From assembly GCF_030116705.1 (NCBI RefSeq), contig NZ_JAOTIK010000001.1, positions 1,817,001 through 1,881,000 on the forward strand: a stretch of DNA of 64,000 nt, in the 5' to 3' direction. The position numbers and the translations under genes were made by a program. Positions 53,199-63,591 of this stretch are shown in pieces (positions within the stretch are counted from its first letter, which is position 1; each line of letters begins with the position of its first letter). The DNA comes from Streptomyces sp. ML-6. Lineage in GTDB: Bacteria; Actinomycetota; Actinomycetes; Streptomycetales; Streptomycetaceae. The notes under the pieces are model-generated. The model saw only the letters and a list, made by a program, of their open reading frames with translations. It was not told the DNA's origin and searched no databases.

Positions 53199-53524
53199 GG
53201 CCGTGGCGCGGACCCGGTTGGGATGCGCCGGGCGGGACCGGTCGAGGCCCGTCGGGGTCGTCCACCCCGACGTCCCGCGGGGTCCTGGCCGTCAACTCGC
53301 CTGTCTCCACGGCCCGTCGGGCCCGCGCGGGCTCCGCAGCGACCGCCCGGCGGGCGAGGCCCTCACCCCACGGCGCCCCGTGGGCGGCCCGCCGCCGTGA
53401 TCTCGCAGCAAGGGCGCGCGTAGGCTCGTTCCCGGCACATTGCGGCGGCGTCTACGATGCGCCGGGCACGGTCGGCCCACCCCTCGACCGACAACGAACT
53501 CAACGGAAGCGAGATTTCACCACC
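53199..53524. other. 326-bp gap between cobS and pepA
   Basis: It contains the cobS terminator (53250-53272) and a TACGAT -10-like element (53453-53458) about 67 nt before pepA. No gene is seen. Confidence 0.5.
53250..53272 (+). terminator. Terminator after cobS
   Basis: CGTCGGGGT/ACCCCGACG with a 5-nt loop. Confidence 0.65.
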
Positions 53525-55069
53525 GTGACTGCTCTCACTCTCAGCACTGCCGGTGCGGCGACGCTGCGCGCCGACGCACTCGTCGTGGGCGTCGCCAAGG
53601 GCTCCAAGGGGCCGGTCCTCGCACCGGGCGCCGAGGCCGTGGACACGGCGTTCGACGGAAAGCTCGCCACCGTCCTGGAAGCCCTGGGCGCCACGGGTGC
53701 CGAGGGCGAGGTGACCAAGCTCCCCGCGCCCGACGGCCTCAAGGTCCCGGTCGTCATCGCGGCCGGTCTCGGCTCCGTACCGGAGAAGGACGGGGCGTAC
53801 GACGCCGAGGCGCTGCGCCGGGCCGCGGGCTCCGCCGCCCGGGTCCTGGCCGGGTCGAAGAAGGCCGGCTTCGCGCTGCCCCTCGCGTCCGCCGGGGACG
53901 CCGGGGCGGTCGCCGAGGGCGCGCTCCTCGGTGCGTACGCCTTCACCGCGTACCAGGGCGGCGAGGACAAGCTCGCGCCCAAGGGCAAGAAGAACGGCAA
54001 CGGTGTCAAGCCCCCGCTGGGCGAGGTCGCCCTGCTCGGCGGCAAGCCGCGCGACAAGGCGTTCAAGGCGGCCGTCGAGCGCGCCACCGCGGTCACCGAG
54101 GAGATCAACCGCGCCCGCGACCTGATCAACACCCCGCCGAACGACCTGTACCCCGAGTCCTTCGCCGCCGTGGCCACCGCCGCGGGCAAGGAGCACGGCA
54201 TCAAGGTGCAGGTCCTCGACGAGAAGGCGCTCGTCAAGGGCGGCTTCGGCGGTCTGCTGGGCGTCGGCCAGGGCTCGTCCCACGGCCCCCGCCTGGTGAA
54301 ACTCGCCTACACGCACCCGAAGGCGGAGAAGACCCTGGCCCTGGTCGGCAAGGGCATCACCTACGACTCGGGCGGCATCTCGCTGAAGCCGGCCGGCCAC
54401 AACGAGACGATGAAGTGCGACATGAGCGGTGCCGCCGCCGTGTTCGCCGCCGTCGTCGCGGCCGCCCGCCTGGGCCTCCGGGTCAACGTCACCGGCTGGC
54501 TGGCGCTCGCCGAGAACATGCCGTCGGGCAACGCCACCCGCCCCGGTGACGTGCTGCGCATGTACAGCGGCAAGACCGTCGAGGTCCTCAACACGGACGC
54601 CGAGGGCCGGCTCGTCCTCGCCGACGCGCTGACCCGGGCCTCCGAGGAGAAGCCGGACGCGATCGTCGACGTGGCGACCCTGACCGGCGCGATGGTGCTG
54701 GCGCTGGGCAACCGCACCTTCGGCATCATGGCGAACGACGACGCCTTCCGGACCTCGATCCACGAGATCGCCGAGGAGGTCGGCGAGGCGTCCTGGCCGA
54801 TGCCGCTCCCCGCCGACCTGCGCAAGGGCATGGACTCCCCGACCGCCGACATCGCCAACATGGGCGAGCGGATGGGCGGCGGCCTGGTGGCCGGCCTGTT
54901 CCTGCAGGAGTTCGTGGGCGAAGGCATCACCTGGGCGCACCTGGACATCGCGGGCCCGGCCTTCCACGAGGGCGCGCCGTACGGCTACACGCCCAAGGGC
55001 GGCACCGGTTCCGCCGTCCGCACGCTGGTCGGGCTGGCCGAGCGCACCGCCGCCGGGGACCTCGGCTGA
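53525..55069 (+). CDS. pepA: Leucyl aminopeptidase (M17)
   Basis: 514 residues. The C-terminal catalytic domain has GKGITYDSGGISLKPAG (first metal/Lys region), KCDMSGAAAV and the signature NTDAEGRLVLADAL, with metal-binding Asp and Glu. It removes N-terminal residues from peptides in the cytoplasm and, in relatives, can bind DNA. GTG 53525 with a GGAAGCGAG-like site somewhat far upstream. A hairpin (55088-55119) follows. Confidence 0.96.
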   Translation: MTALTLSTAGAATLRADALVVGVAKGSKGPVLAPGAEAVDTAFDGKLATVLEALGATGAEGEVTKLPAPDGLKVPVVIAAGLGSVPEKDGAYDAEALRRAAGSAARVLAGSKKAGFALPLASAGDAGAVAEGALLGAYAFTAYQGGEDKLAPKGKKNGNGVKPPLGEVALLGGKPRDKAFKAAVERATAVTEEINRARDLINTPPNDLYPESFAAVATAAGKEHGIKVQVLDEKALVKGGFGGLLGVGQGSSHGPRLVKLAYTHPKAEKTLALVGKGITYDSGGISLKPAGHNETMKCDMSGAAAVFAAVVAAARLGLRVNVTGWLALAENMPSGNATRPGDVLRMYSGKTVEVLNTDAEGRLVLADALTRASEEKPDAIVDVATLTGAMVLALGNRTFGIMANDDAFRTSIHEIAEEVGEASWPMPLPADLRKGMDSPTADIANMGERMGGGLVAGLFLQEFVGEGITWAHLDIAGPAFHEGAPYGYTPKGGTGSAVRTLVGLAERTAAGDLG

Positions 55070-55464
55070 TCTCCGGAGCGATGTACGGTACGGCCCCGGG
55101 CATACGTCCGGGGCCGTACGCGTTGCCTCCCACGGCGTCGTCGTACGGATCCGGCGGGGTTTCGCTCTGGACGAAACCAGCGTTCCCGCCCGTCTCCCGC
55201 GCCGGCCTTCCCGGGCGGCGCCGCACACCTGGAATCACCCCCGCTCCCTACTTCGCGGTAACCCACCGGGACGGATGATCGTCCGCCCCGGACCCGGGCC
55301 CCGCGTCCCGCCGACCGTCAACAAGTGCGAAGATGGGTTCTCGGCAGGACAGGGCCCCCACCACAGGGCCGACATAACACAAAGCGGCCGAACACCAGCC
55401 GACCGGCCGGTCATCCCCCAGCGACGGGGCCCGGCGTACGGCGCACATGCATGGAGGACGTGAC
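55070..55464. other. 395-bp gap between pepA and lpd
   Basis: It holds the pepA terminator at its left end and the lpd leader at the right. I see no ORF with coding bias and no clear promoter. Confidence 0.5.
55088..55119 (+). terminator. Terminator after pepA
   Basis: A 12-bp stem GTACGGCCCCGG/CCGGGGCCGTAC with an 8-nt loop. Confidence 0.85.
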
Positions 55465-56853
55465 GTGGCGAACGACGCCAGCACCGTTTTCGACCTAGTG
55501 ATCCTCGGCGGTGGTAGCGGCGGTTACGCCGCGGCCCTGCGCGGAGCGCAGCTGGGCCTGGACGTCGCTCTGATCGAGAAGGGCAAGGTCGGCGGCACCT
55601 GCCTGCACAACGGCTGCATCCCCACGAAGGCCCTGCTGCACGCGGGCGAGATCGCCGACCAGGCGCGCGAGTCCGCGCAGTTCGGTGTGAAGGCCACCTT
55701 CGAGGGCATCGACATCGAGGCCGTCCACAAGTACAAGGACGACGTGATCTCCGGCCTGTACAAGGGCCTGCAGGGACTCATCGCCTCGCGCAAGGTCACC
55801 TACATCGAGGGCGAGGGCCGGCTCTCCTCCCCCACCTCGGTGGACGTGAACGGCCAGCGCATCCAGGGCCGCCACGTGCTGCTCGCGACCGGCTCCGTGC
55901 CGAAGTCGCTGCCGGGCCTGGAGATCGACGGCAACCGCATCATCTCCTCGGACCACGCGCTGAAGCTGGACCGCGTCCCGAAGTCCGCGATCGTGCTGGG
56001 CGGCGGCGTCATCGGCGTCGAGTTCGCCTCGGCGTGGACCTCCTTCGGCACCGAGGTCACGATCATCGAGGGCCTGAAGCACCTCGTCCCGGTCGAGGAC
56101 GAGAACAGCTCGAAGCTCCTCGAGCGCGCCTTCCGCAAGCGCGGCATCAAGTTCAACCTCGGCACGTTCTTCCAGAGCGCCGAGTACACGCAGGACGGCG
56201 TCCGCGTGACCCTCGCCGACGGCAAGACCTTCGAGGCCGAGGTGCTGCTGGTCGCCATCGGCCGCGGCCCGGTCTCGCAGGGCCTGGGCTACGAGGAGGC
56301 CGGGGTCGCGATGGACCGCGGCTACGTCCTCGTCGACGAGTACATGCAGACCAACGTGCCGACCATCTCGGCCGTGGGCGACCTGGTCCCGACGCTCCAG
56401 CTCGCGCACGTCGGCTTCGCGGAAGGCATCCTGGTCGCGGAGCGGCTGGCCGGTCTGAAGGCCGTTCCGATCGACTACGACGGTGTCCCCCGGGTGACGT
56501 ACTGCCACCCCGAGGTCGCCTCCGTGGGCATCACCGAGGCCAAGGCCAAGGAGCTCTACGGCGCGGACAAGGTCGTCGCTCTGAAGTACAACCTCGCGGG
56601 CAACGGCAAGAGCAAGATCCTCAAGACCGCGGGCGAGATCAAGCTCGTCCAGGTCAAGGACGGTGCCGTGGTCGGCGTCCACATGGTCGGTGACCGGATG
56701 GGCGAGCAGGTCGGCGAAGCCCAGCTGATCTACAACTGGGAGGCGCTGCCCGCCGAGGTCGCGCAGCTCATCCACGCCCACCCGACCCAGAACGAGGCGA
56801 TGGGCGAGGCCCACCTGGCCCTGGCCGGGAAGCCCCTTCACTCCCACGACTGA
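55465..56853 (+). CDS. lpd: Dihydrolipoyl dehydrogenase (E3)
   Basis: 462 residues. FAD-binding LGGGSGGYAAAL near 14-25, redox pair Cys46/Cys51 in GGTCLHNGCIPTK, NAD-binding LGGGVIGVEFASAW, and the C-terminal His-Glu dyad in HAHPTQNE. It reoxidises lipoyl domains of E2 enzymes. GTG 55465 has GGAGG seven bases before. It is followed 62 bp later by the E2 gene, so E3 and E2 are likely co-expressed; E1 for 2-oxoglutarate is not in the window. Confidence 0.97.
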   Translation: MANDASTVFDLVILGGGSGGYAAALRGAQLGLDVALIEKGKVGGTCLHNGCIPTKALLHAGEIADQARESAQFGVKATFEGIDIEAVHKYKDDVISGLYKGLQGLIASRKVTYIEGEGRLSSPTSVDVNGQRIQGRHVLLATGSVPKSLPGLEIDGNRIISSDHALKLDRVPKSAIVLGGGVIGVEFASAWTSFGTEVTIIEGLKHLVPVEDENSSKLLERAFRKRGIKFNLGTFFQSAEYTQDGVRVTLADGKTFEAEVLLVAIGRGPVSQGLGYEEAGVAMDRGYVLVDEYMQTNVPTISAVGDLVPTLQLAHVGFAEGILVAERLAGLKAVPIDYDGVPRVTYCHPEVASVGITEAKAKELYGADKVVALKYNLAGNGKSKILKTAGEIKLVQVKDGAVVGVHMVGDRMGEQVGEAQLIYNWEALPAEVAQLIHAHPTQNEAMGEAHLALAGKPLHSHD

Positions 56854-56915
56854 TCCAGTCGACCGGGCGCGACGACCGACCCACTTCCGCACTTTCGTAA
56901 GGAGCAACCGAAACC

Positions 56916-58709
56916 ATGTCGGTTTCCGTAACCCTTCCGGCGCTCGGTGAGAGCGTCACCGAGGGCACTGTCACCCGCTGGCTGAAGGCCGAGGGCGAGC
57001 GCGTCGAGGCCGACGAGCCGTTGCTCGAGGTCTCGACCGACAAGGTCGACACCGAGATCCCGGCGCCCGCCGCCGGCATCCTCTCCTCCATCAAGGTCGC
57101 CGAGGACGAGACCGTCGAGATCGGTGCCGAGCTGGCCGTCATCGACGACGGCACGGGCGCGCCCGTCGCCGCCGCGGCCCCGGCCGCCGAGCCCGCGGCC
57201 GCCCCGGCGCCGGCGCCGGCTGCCGAGGCCCCCGCCGCGGAGGCCCCCGCCCCCGCAGCCGCTGCCCCGACTCCCGCCGCCGAGGCCCCCGCCGCCGCAC
57301 CGGCCGGTGGCGCCGCCGGTACCGACGTCGTCCTGCCGGCGCTCGGCGAGAGCGTCACCGAGGGCACCGTCACCCGCTGGCTGAAGGAGGTCGGCGAGGA
57401 GGTCACGGAGGACGAGCCCCTCCTGGAGGTCTCCACGGACAAGGTCGACACCGAGATCCCGGCCCCGGTCTCCGGCACGCTGCTGGAGATCGTCGTCGCC
57501 GAGGACGAGACCGCCGAGGTCGGCGCCAAGCTCGCCGTCATCGGTGCCGCCGGTGCCGCTCCGGCGGCTGCCCCGGCTCCGGCCGCCCCGGCGCCCGCCG
57601 CCGCTCCGGCCCCGGCGGCTCCGGCTCCGGCTCCGGCCGCCCCGGCCGCGCCCGCGCCGGCTCCGGCTCCGGCCCCGGTGGCGCCCGCCGCCCCGGTCGC
57701 CGCCCCGGCTCCGGTGGCCCCGGCCGCTCCCGCGCCCGTCGCCGCCCCGGCCCCGGTCACCCCGGCCGCGCCCTCCGGCGACGACGGCGCGTACGTCACG
57801 CCGCTGGTCCGCAAGCTCGCCGCCGAGAACGGCGTCGACCTGGGCGCGGTCAAGGGCACCGGCGTCGGTGGCCGCATCCGCAAGCAGGACGTCGTCGCCG
57901 CCGCGGAGGCCGCCAGGGCCGCCGCAGCCGCGCCTGCCCCCGTCGCCGCCGCCGCTTCGAAGGCGCCGAAGCTGGAGGCCTCCCCGCTGCGCGGTCAGAC
58001 GGTCAAGATGACCCGCATGCGCAAGGTCATCGGCGACAACATGATGAAGGCGCTGCACTCGCAGGCCCAGCTGACCTCGGTCGTCGAGGTCGACGTCACC
58101 AAGCTGATGAAGCTGCGCGCCCGTGCCAAGGACGCGTTCGCGGCCCGCGAGGGCGTCAAGCTGTCCCCGATGCCGTTCTACGTCAAGGCGGCGGCCCAGG
58201 CGCTGAAGGCCCACCCGGTCATCAACGCCCGGATCAACGAGGACGAGGGCACCATCACGTACTTCGACTCGGAGAACATCGGCATCGCCGTGGACGCCGA
58301 GAAGGGTCTGATGACGCCGGTCATCAAGGGTGCGGGCGACCTGAACATCGCCGGCATCTCGAAGAAGACCGCCGAGCTGGCCGGCAAGGCCCGCGGTGGC
58401 GGCCTGACGCCGGACGACATGTCCGGTGCCACCTTCACCATCAGCAACACCGGTTCGCGCGGTGCGCTGTTCGACACCGTCATCGTGCCCCCGAACCAGG
58501 CAGCCATCCTGGGCATCGGTGCCACGGTCCGCCGCCCGGTGGTCATCGACCACCCGGACCTCGGCGAGACGATCGCGGTGCGCGACATGACGTACCTGTC
58601 GCTCTCCTACGACCACCGTCTGGTGGACGGCGCGGACGCCGCCCGTTACCTGACCGCGGTCAAGGCGATCCTGGAGGCCGGTGAGTTCGAGGTCGAGCTC
58701 GGCCTCTGA
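56916..58709 (+). CDS. sucB: Dihydrolipoamide acyltransferase (E2), two lipoyl domains
   Basis: 597 residues: lipoyl domain 1 (about 1-76, Lys43 in STDK), Ala/Pro linker, lipoyl domain 2 (about 130-210, same motif), second Ala/Pro linker, E3/E1-binding domain (about 291-330, [14 protein letters not shown]), and catalytic domain with H567-R-L-V-D571-G. It moves acyl groups to CoA. In Actinobacteria a single E2 can serve both pyruvate and 2-oxoglutarate complexes, so it may be named sucB or dlaT; its neighbours lpd and aceE suit either. ATG 56916 with AAGGAG. Confidence 0.94.
   Translation: MSVSVTLPALGESVTEGTVTRWLKAEGERVEADEPLLEVSTDKVDTEIPAPAAGILSSIKVAEDETVEIGAELAVIDDGTGAPVAAAAPAAEPAAAPAPAPAAEAPAAEAPAPAAAAPTPAAEAPAAAPAGGAAGTDVVLPALGESVTEGTVTRWLKEVGEEVTEDEPLLEVSTDKVDTEIPAPVSGTLLEIVVAEDETAEVGAKLAVIGAAGAAPAAAPAPAAPAPAAAPAPAAPAPAPAAPAAPAPAPAPAPVAPAAPVAAPAPVAPAAPAPVAAPAPVTPAAPSGDDGAYVTPLVRKLAAENGVDLGAVKGTGVGGRIRKQDVVAAAEAARAAAAAPAPVAAAASKAPKLEASPLRGQTVKMTRMRKVIGDNMMKALHSQAQLTSVVEVDVTKLMKLRARAKDAFAAREGVKLSPMPFYVKAAAQALKAHPVINARINEDEGTITYFDSENIGIAVDAEKGLMTPVIKGAGDLNIAGISKKTAELAGKARGGGLTPDDMSGATFTISNTGSRGALFDTVIVPPNQAAILGIGATVRRPVVIDHPDLGETIAVRDMTYLSLSYDHRLVDGADAARYLTAVKAILEAGEFEVELGL
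57163..57774 (+). repeat. Ala/Pro linker-coding low-complexity DNA
   Basis: Two stretches (about 57163-57312 and 57541-57774) of repeating GCC/CCG-type codons encode flexible Ala-Pro linkers of the E2, on either side of lipoyl domain 2 (57319-57540). Confidence 0.8.
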
Positions 58710-58738
58710 GCACCACCGCTGTAACCAGCCTCACCAGT

Positions 58739-58775
58739 GGCGCCCCCGTCCGGATCCCGTCCGGACGGGGGCGCC
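58739..58775 (+). terminator. Terminator after sucB
   Basis: A 16-bp perfect stem with loop TCCCG. Confidence 0.92.
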
Positions 58776-58840
58776 GCCGTATTGTCTAGGGCGTGTCCGG
58801 TCGTGCGGACAGCACCGCTCTGCCTCCGAAGGAGCCCCTC

Positions 58841-59464
58841 ATGACCCCGCCCGTCGTCCACTCGCTGCGCGAACAGATCCGCGAGCACATCGTGGACGGG
58901 ATCGTCAGCGGGCGCTGGAAGCCCGGTGAGCGGATCGTGGAGCGCCGGATCGCCACCGAGCTGGAGGTCAGTCAGACGCCCGTGCGCGAGGCCCTGCGGG
59001 AGCTGGAGACGCTCCGGCTGATCGAGTCGGCACCCAACAAGGGCGTACGGGTCCGCAACCTCACCGCGGCCGATCTGGAGGAGAGCTATCCGGTCCGGGC
59101 CGGTCTGGAGCAGATCGCGGCGGAGCTGGCCGCTCCGGTCCTCGGCGAGGACTGCTCGCTCCTGACGCCGCACGTGACGGCCCTCTACGAGGCGGACCGG
59201 CTGGCCGACGGCGAGGCGCAGGTGCGGCACACCGTGGCCTTCCACCGCGAGATGGTGCGGGCCGCCGGGAACGCCGTGCTGCTGCACACCTGGGAGGGGC
59301 TGGGCATCGAGGTGTTCACCGCCCTGTCGATCCGGTGGCTGGGCACGGTGCAGAAGTCGTACGCGGAGGAGCACGAGGCGCTCATCGAGGCGTTCCTGCG
59401 CAAGGACCCGGACATCGGCGTGCTGGTCAAGGCGCACGTGCTCGGCTGCGCCCCGCGTGCCTGA
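58841..59464 (+). CDS. GntR/FadR-family (FCD) transcriptional regulator
   Basis: 207 residues. N-terminal winged helix (SLREQIREHIVDGIVSGRWKPGERIVERR...VSQTPVREALRELE) and a C-terminal FCD ligand domain with metal-type His residues (VAFHREMVRAAGN). ATG 58841 with AAGGAG. It sits immediately upstream of aceE, as pdhR does in E. coli, and is the likely regulator of pyruvate oxidation, perhaps sensing pyruvate or a related acid. That role is inference from position. Confidence 0.92.
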   Translation: MTPPVVHSLREQIREHIVDGIVSGRWKPGERIVERRIATELEVSQTPVREALRELETLRLIESAPNKGVRVRNLTAADLEESYPVRAGLEQIAAELAAPVLGEDCSLLTPHVTALYEADRLADGEAQVRHTVAFHREMVRAAGNAVLLHTWEGLGIEVFTALSIRWLGTVQKSYAEEHEALIEAFLRKDPDIGVLVKAHVLGCAPRA

Positions 59465-59786
59465 GGCCCCGGGGCACAAGCCCACGAGCCCGCTCGGGAG
59501 CGGCCGGGAGCCCGTTCGCGTCCCCCGTGAGGGTGTACACATCTGTCGAGAGAGGCGCTCTTCCGTGCAGGCGGTCGCCCCTTTTGAGCGCTAAATCCCG
59601 TCACTCCGTGCCCCGTTTCGCGGCACCGAATGCCAATTTCTTCATATCGAGAAGTTTTGCCCTTCACCCTTTGATCGATCATCGATCGGCGTCCTACAGT
59701 TCACTTCGCGGGCCCACCGGCCCCATCGCCCTGTCCTGCCAGTCAGGGCCTTTCTCCACCCCCCTCCACTCCGGAAGGCGGCGATC
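59465..59786. other. 322-bp aceE control region
   Basis: It holds a perfect palindrome GTGTACAC (59533-59540), a TGATCGATCA palindrome (59672-59681) overlapping the -35, and the aceE promoter. No gene. Confidence 0.55.
59671..59700 (+). promoter_or_regulatory. aceE promoter with overlapping palindrome
   Basis: TTGATC (59671-59676), an 18-bp spacer and TACAGT (59695-59700) form a fair sigma-70-type promoter; the palindrome TGATCGATCA covers the -35, a sensible operator place. Confidence 0.55.
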
Positions 59787-62456
59787 ATGACCGACCCCGT
59801 AGGAAAGCTTCCGAGCGAGCTCGACCAGCTCCCGGACCGTGACCCCGAGGAGACCGCCGAATGGGCGGCCTCCCTGGACGCCGTCACCAAGGCCGCGGGC
59901 CCGCACCGCGCCGCGTACCTGATGCGGCGCTCGCTGGAGCACGCCGAGGGCGCCGGTCTCGCGCTGCCCAAGTTGCTGGAGACCGATTACGTCAACTCCA
60001 TCCCGACCGCCGCCGAGCCCGAGTTCGACGGCGACCTGGAGATGGAGTCCCGGATCACCGCCTGGAACCGCTGGAACGCGGCCGCGATGGTCACCCGCGG
60101 CTCCCGCTTCGGCGTCGGCGGCCACATCGCCACCTTCGCCTCGGCGGCCTGGCTGTACGAGACCGGCTTCAACCACTTCTTCCGCGGCAAGGAGGGGGAC
60201 GGCTCCGGCGACCAGCTCTACATCCAGGGCCACGCCTCCCCCGGCATCTACGCCCGCGCCTTCCTCGACGGCCGGCTGAGCGAGCGGCAGCTCGACAACT
60301 TCCGCCAGGAGGCGGGCGGCGACGGCCTGCCGTCCTACCCGCACCCGCGGCGGCTGCCCTGGCTGTGGGAGTTCCCCACCGTGTCGATGGGCCTCGGCCC
60401 GCTCTCGGCGATCTACCAGGCGCGCTTCAACCGCTACCTCGCCAACCGCAACATCAAGGACACGTCGAACTCGCACGTCTGGGCCTTCCTCGGCGACGGC
60501 GAGATGGACGAGCCCGAGTCGACCGCCGCCCTCGCGCTGGCGGCCCGCGAGGGTCTCGACAACCTGACCTTCGTCATCAACTGCAACCTGCAGCGCCTCG
60601 ACGGCCCGGTCCGCGCCAACTTCCGCGTGGTCCAGGAGCTGGAGGGCGCGTTCCGCGGGGCCGGCTGGAACGTCGTCAAGACGCTCTGGGGCAGCGCCTG
60701 GGACGAGCTGTTCCGGCTGGACACCACCGGTGCACTGGTCCGCCGGCTCCGGGAGGTCCCGGACGCCCAGTTCCAGACGTACCAGACCCGTGACGTCGCC
60801 TACATCCGCGAGCACTTCTTCGGCGCCGAGCCCGCGCTGGTCGAGCTGTCCCGGCTGCTCACCGACGCGAAGATCGCCGAGTGCTTCTACACCTCGCGCG
60901 GCGGCCACGAGGCCCGCAAGGTGTACGCGGCGTACCGGGCGGCCCTGTCGCACAAGGGCGCGCCGACCGTGATCCTCGCGCAGACGGTGAAGGGCTTCAC
61001 GCTCGGCAAGGGCTTCGAGTCCAAGAACGCCAACCACCAGATGAAGAAGCTCTCGGTGGACGAGTTCAAGGACATGCGCGAGCTGCTCGGCCTGCCGATC
61101 CCGGACAGCGCGTTCGCCGACGGCCTGGTGCCCTACGGCCACCCGGGCGCGGACTCCCCCGAGGTCCGCTACCTCCAGGAGCGCCGCGCCGCGCTCGGCG
61201 GCCCCGCCCCGGCCCGCCGGGTGCACGCGGTGGCGCTGCCCGAGCCGGAGGAGCGCGCGTTCAAGGCCCTGTACAAGGGGTCCGGCAAGCAGGAGATGGC
61301 CACCACCATGGCCTTCGTCCGCCTGGTCAAGGACCTGATGCGGGACAAGCGGACCGGCAGGCGCTGGGTGCCGATCGTCCCGGACGAGGCCCGCACCTTC
61401 GGCATGGAGTCGCTGTTCCCGTCGGCCGGCATCTACTCGCCGCTGGGCCAGACGTACGAGCCGGTCGACCGCGACCAGCTGATGTACTACAAGGAGGCCA
61501 AGGACGGCCAGATCCTCAACGAGGGGATCACCGAGGCCGGGGCCATGGCCGACTTCATCGCCGCCTCGACGTCGTACGCGACGCACGGCGAGGCGATGAT
61601 CCCGTTCTACATCTTCTACTCGATGTTCGGCTGGCAGCGGACCGGCGACCAGATGTGGCAGCTCGCCGACCAGCTCGGCAAGGGCTTCATCGTCGGCGCC
61701 ACGGCGGGCCGCACGACGCTGACCGGTGAGGGCCTCCAGCACGCGGACGGCCACTCGCAGCTGATCGCGGCCACGAACCCGGCCTCGCTCAACTACGACC
61801 CGGCGTTCGCGTACGAGATCGCGGTGATCGTCAAGGACGGTCTGCGCCGGATGTACGGCCCCGAGGCCGAGAACGTCTTCTACTACCTGACGGTCTACAA
61901 CGAGCCGAAGCCGCAGCCCGCGATGCCGGAGGGCGTCGAGGAGGGCATCGTCAAGGGCCTCTACCGCTTCAAGGAGGGCGTGCCGGCGTCCGCGGACGCG
62001 CCGCGCGTGCAGCTGCTGGCCTCCGGCACGGCGATCCACTGGGCCCTGGAGGCGCAGGAGTTGCTGTCCTCGGACTGGGGCGTGACGGCCGACGTCTGGT
62101 CCGCCACGTCCTGGGGCGAGCTGCGCCGCGATGCGCTGGAGTGCGACGAGGCGCTGCTCCGCGGCGAGCAGCGGGTGCCGTACGTGACGCAGGCGCTGGA
62201 GGGCGCCCCCGGTCCGGTCCTCGCGGTCAGCGACTGGATGCGTCAGGTCCCGGACCAGATCAGCCAGTGGGTGGAGCAGGACTGGTCCTCGCTCGGCACG
62301 GACGGCTTCGGCCTGTCGGACACCCGTGACGCGGCCCGCCGCCACTTCGGCGTGGACGCGCGGTCGATCACGGTCGCGGCCCTGGCCCAGCTCGCCCGGC
62401 GCGGCGAGGTGACCGCGACCGCGGTCAAGGAGGCCCGGGAGCGCTACGGGCTCTGA
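59787..62456 (+). CDS. aceE: Pyruvate dehydrogenase E1 component, homodimeric
   Basis: 889 residues, the AceE length. Thiamine-diphosphate motif [11 protein letters not shown]...[15 protein letters not shown], active-site His-rich [14 protein letters not shown], and the later [14 protein letters not shown] region are present. It decarboxylates pyruvate and reductively acylates the E2 lipoyl groups. ATG 59787 follows GGAAGGCGG. Its neighbours (E2, E3, GntR) make the pyruvate dehydrogenase gene set. A strong terminator follows. Confidence 0.97.
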   Translation: MTDPVGKLPSELDQLPDRDPEETAEWAASLDAVTKAAGPHRAAYLMRRSLEHAEGAGLALPKLLETDYVNSIPTAAEPEFDGDLEMESRITAWNRWNAAAMVTRGSRFGVGGHIATFASAAWLYETGFNHFFRGKEGDGSGDQLYIQGHASPGIYARAFLDGRLSERQLDNFRQEAGGDGLPSYPHPRRLPWLWEFPTVSMGLGPLSAIYQARFNRYLANRNIKDTSNSHVWAFLGDGEMDEPESTAALALAAREGLDNLTFVINCNLQRLDGPVRANFRVVQELEGAFRGAGWNVVKTLWGSAWDELFRLDTTGALVRRLREVPDAQFQTYQTRDVAYIREHFFGAEPALVELSRLLTDAKIAECFYTSRGGHEARKVYAAYRAALSHKGAPTVILAQTVKGFTLGKGFESKNANHQMKKLSVDEFKDMRELLGLPIPDSAFADGLVPYGHPGADSPEVRYLQERRAALGGPAPARRVHAVALPEPEERAFKALYKGSGKQEMATTMAFVRLVKDLMRDKRTGRRWVPIVPDEARTFGMESLFPSAGIYSPLGQTYEPVDRDQLMYYKEAKDGQILNEGITEAGAMADFIAASTSYATHGEAMIPFYIFYSMFGWQRTGDQMWQLADQLGKGFIVGATAGRTTLTGEGLQHADGHSQLIAATNPASLNYDPAFAYEIAVIVKDGLRRMYGPEAENVFYYLTVYNEPKPQPAMPEGVEEGIVKGLYRFKEGVPASADAPRVQLLASGTAIHWALEAQELLSSDWGVTADVWSATSWGELRRDALECDEALLRGEQRVPYVTQALEGAPGPVLAVSDWMRQVPDQISQWVEQDWSSLGTDGFGLSDTRDAARRHFGVDARSITVAALAQLARRGEVTATAVKEARERYGL

Positions 62457-62464
62457 TCCGTGAC

Positions 62465-62503
62465 GAAGCGGTGGCCGGGCCCGTCCCGGCCACCGCTTCT
62501 TTT
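62465..62503 (+). terminator. Canonical terminator after aceE
   Basis: A 15-bp perfect stem GAAGCGGTGGCCGGG with loop CCCGT and a TTTT tail. Confidence 0.95.
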
Positions 62504-62552
62504 CGTCGGTCCGTCCCTGCCCGGGGACGGAGGGCGGGGGCGGGCCGATGGT

Positions 62553-62558
62553 CACAAT
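62553..62558 (+). promoter_or_regulatory. -10 element, leaderless WYL regulator gene
   Basis: CACAAT ends 7 nt before the ATG at 62566. It is a weak match, but no ribosome site is present. Confidence 0.4.
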
Positions 62559-62565
62559 GGACCGC

Positions 62566-63531
62566 ATGCGTGCCGCCCGTCTCATCAAAATGGTGCTGCT
62601 CCTGCAGTCCCGCCCCGCCATGACCGCCGCCGAACTCGCCCGTGAGCTGGAGGTGTCCGAGCGGACCGTCACCCGGGACGCGCAGGCGCTCTCCGAGGCG
62701 GGCGTCCCGGTGTACGCGGACCGGGGCCGGGCGGGCGGCTACCGGCTGATCGGCGGGTACCGCACCCGCCTCACCGGCCTCGCCCGCACCGAGGCGGAGG
62801 CCCTCTTCCTCTCCGGGCTGCCGTCCGCCCTGCGCGACATGGGTCTGGAGGACGCCGCGTCCGCCGCCCGGCTCAAGGTCTCGGCGGCCCTGCTGCCCTC
62901 GTTGCGGGACGCCTCCGACAGCGCCGCCCGGCGCTTCCACCTGGACGCCCCCGGCTGGTACCAGGAGCCGGCCACTCCCGAACTGCTGCCGGTCCTCGCC
63001 GAGGCGGTCTGGGACGACCGGCTCGTCCGGGCCCGCTACCGCCGCCGGGACGGCGAGGTGGAGCGGGAGATGGCACCGTACGGCCTCGTGCTGAAGGCGG
63101 GGGTCTGGTACCTCTGCGCCCGGGTGGCGGGCGACTTCCGGGTGTACCGGATCGACCGGTTCTCGGCCGTCGAGGTGTCGGACGAGCGGTTCGGGCGCGA
63201 CGAGCGGTTCGACCTGCCGGGCTTCTGGGACGAGCGGGCCGCCCAGTTCGCCCGCTCGCTGCTGCGGGCCGAGGTGAAGGTGCGGCTGTCGCCGGAGGGG
63301 GTACGCCGACTGCCGCACACGATGGACCGTTCGGCGGTCCGGGAGGCGCTGGAGGCGGCCGGTCCGGCCGATGCCGAGGGGTGGCTCACCGTCACCCTGC
63401 CGGTCGAGTCCCTGGAGGTGGCCTACAGCCAACTGCTGGCGCTGGGGCCGGAATCGGAGGTCCTGGGACCGGCCGCCCTGCGGGACCGTTTCGCCGCGGC
63501 GGCCGAGCGGCTGCACGACCTCTACCGCTGA
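62566..63531 (+). CDS. HTH/WYL-domain transcriptional regulator (YafY type)
   Basis: 321 residues. N-terminal DeoR-like winged helix (AARLIKMVLLLQSRPAMTAAELARELEVSERTVTRD), a WYL domain (about 140-215; WYLCARV appears) and a C-terminal WCX domain. WYL proteins sense nucleotides or nucleic acids and may activate or repress. I chose ATG 62566 over an ATG at 62548 because of the leaderless -10. Target unknown. Confidence 0.92.
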   Translation: MRAARLIKMVLLLQSRPAMTAAELARELEVSERTVTRDAQALSEAGVPVYADRGRAGGYRLIGGYRTRLTGLARTEAEALFLSGLPSALRDMGLEDAASAARLKVSAALLPSLRDASDSAARRFHLDAPGWYQEPATPELLPVLAEAVWDDRLVRARYRRRDGEVEREMAPYGLVLKAGVWYLCARVAGDFRVYRIDRFSAVEVSDERFGRDERFDLPGFWDERAAQFARSLLRAEVKVRLSPEGVRRLPHTMDRSAVREALEAAGPADAEGWLTVTLPVESLEVAYSQLLALGPESEVLGPAALRDRFAAAAERLHDLYR

Positions 63532-63576
63532 GGGCCGCCCTCCCCGCGTCCGCGTGCGTCGCCCGTCGCCAGGGCC

Positions 63577-63582
63577 GATGCT
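63577..63582 (+). promoter_or_regulatory. Possible -10 for the DUF4240-like gene
   Basis: GATGCT ends 6 nt before GTG 63589 and 9 nt before ATG 63592. Confidence 0.3.
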
Positions 63583-63591
63583 TGACCCGTG

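Noticed and set aside
57163-57774. Possible simple-sequence DNA repeat
   Set aside because: It is in frame and encodes Ala/Pro linkers of the E2.
59694-62672. 992-codon open frame opposite aceE
   Set aside because: Shadow of aceE; no motif and no ribosome site.
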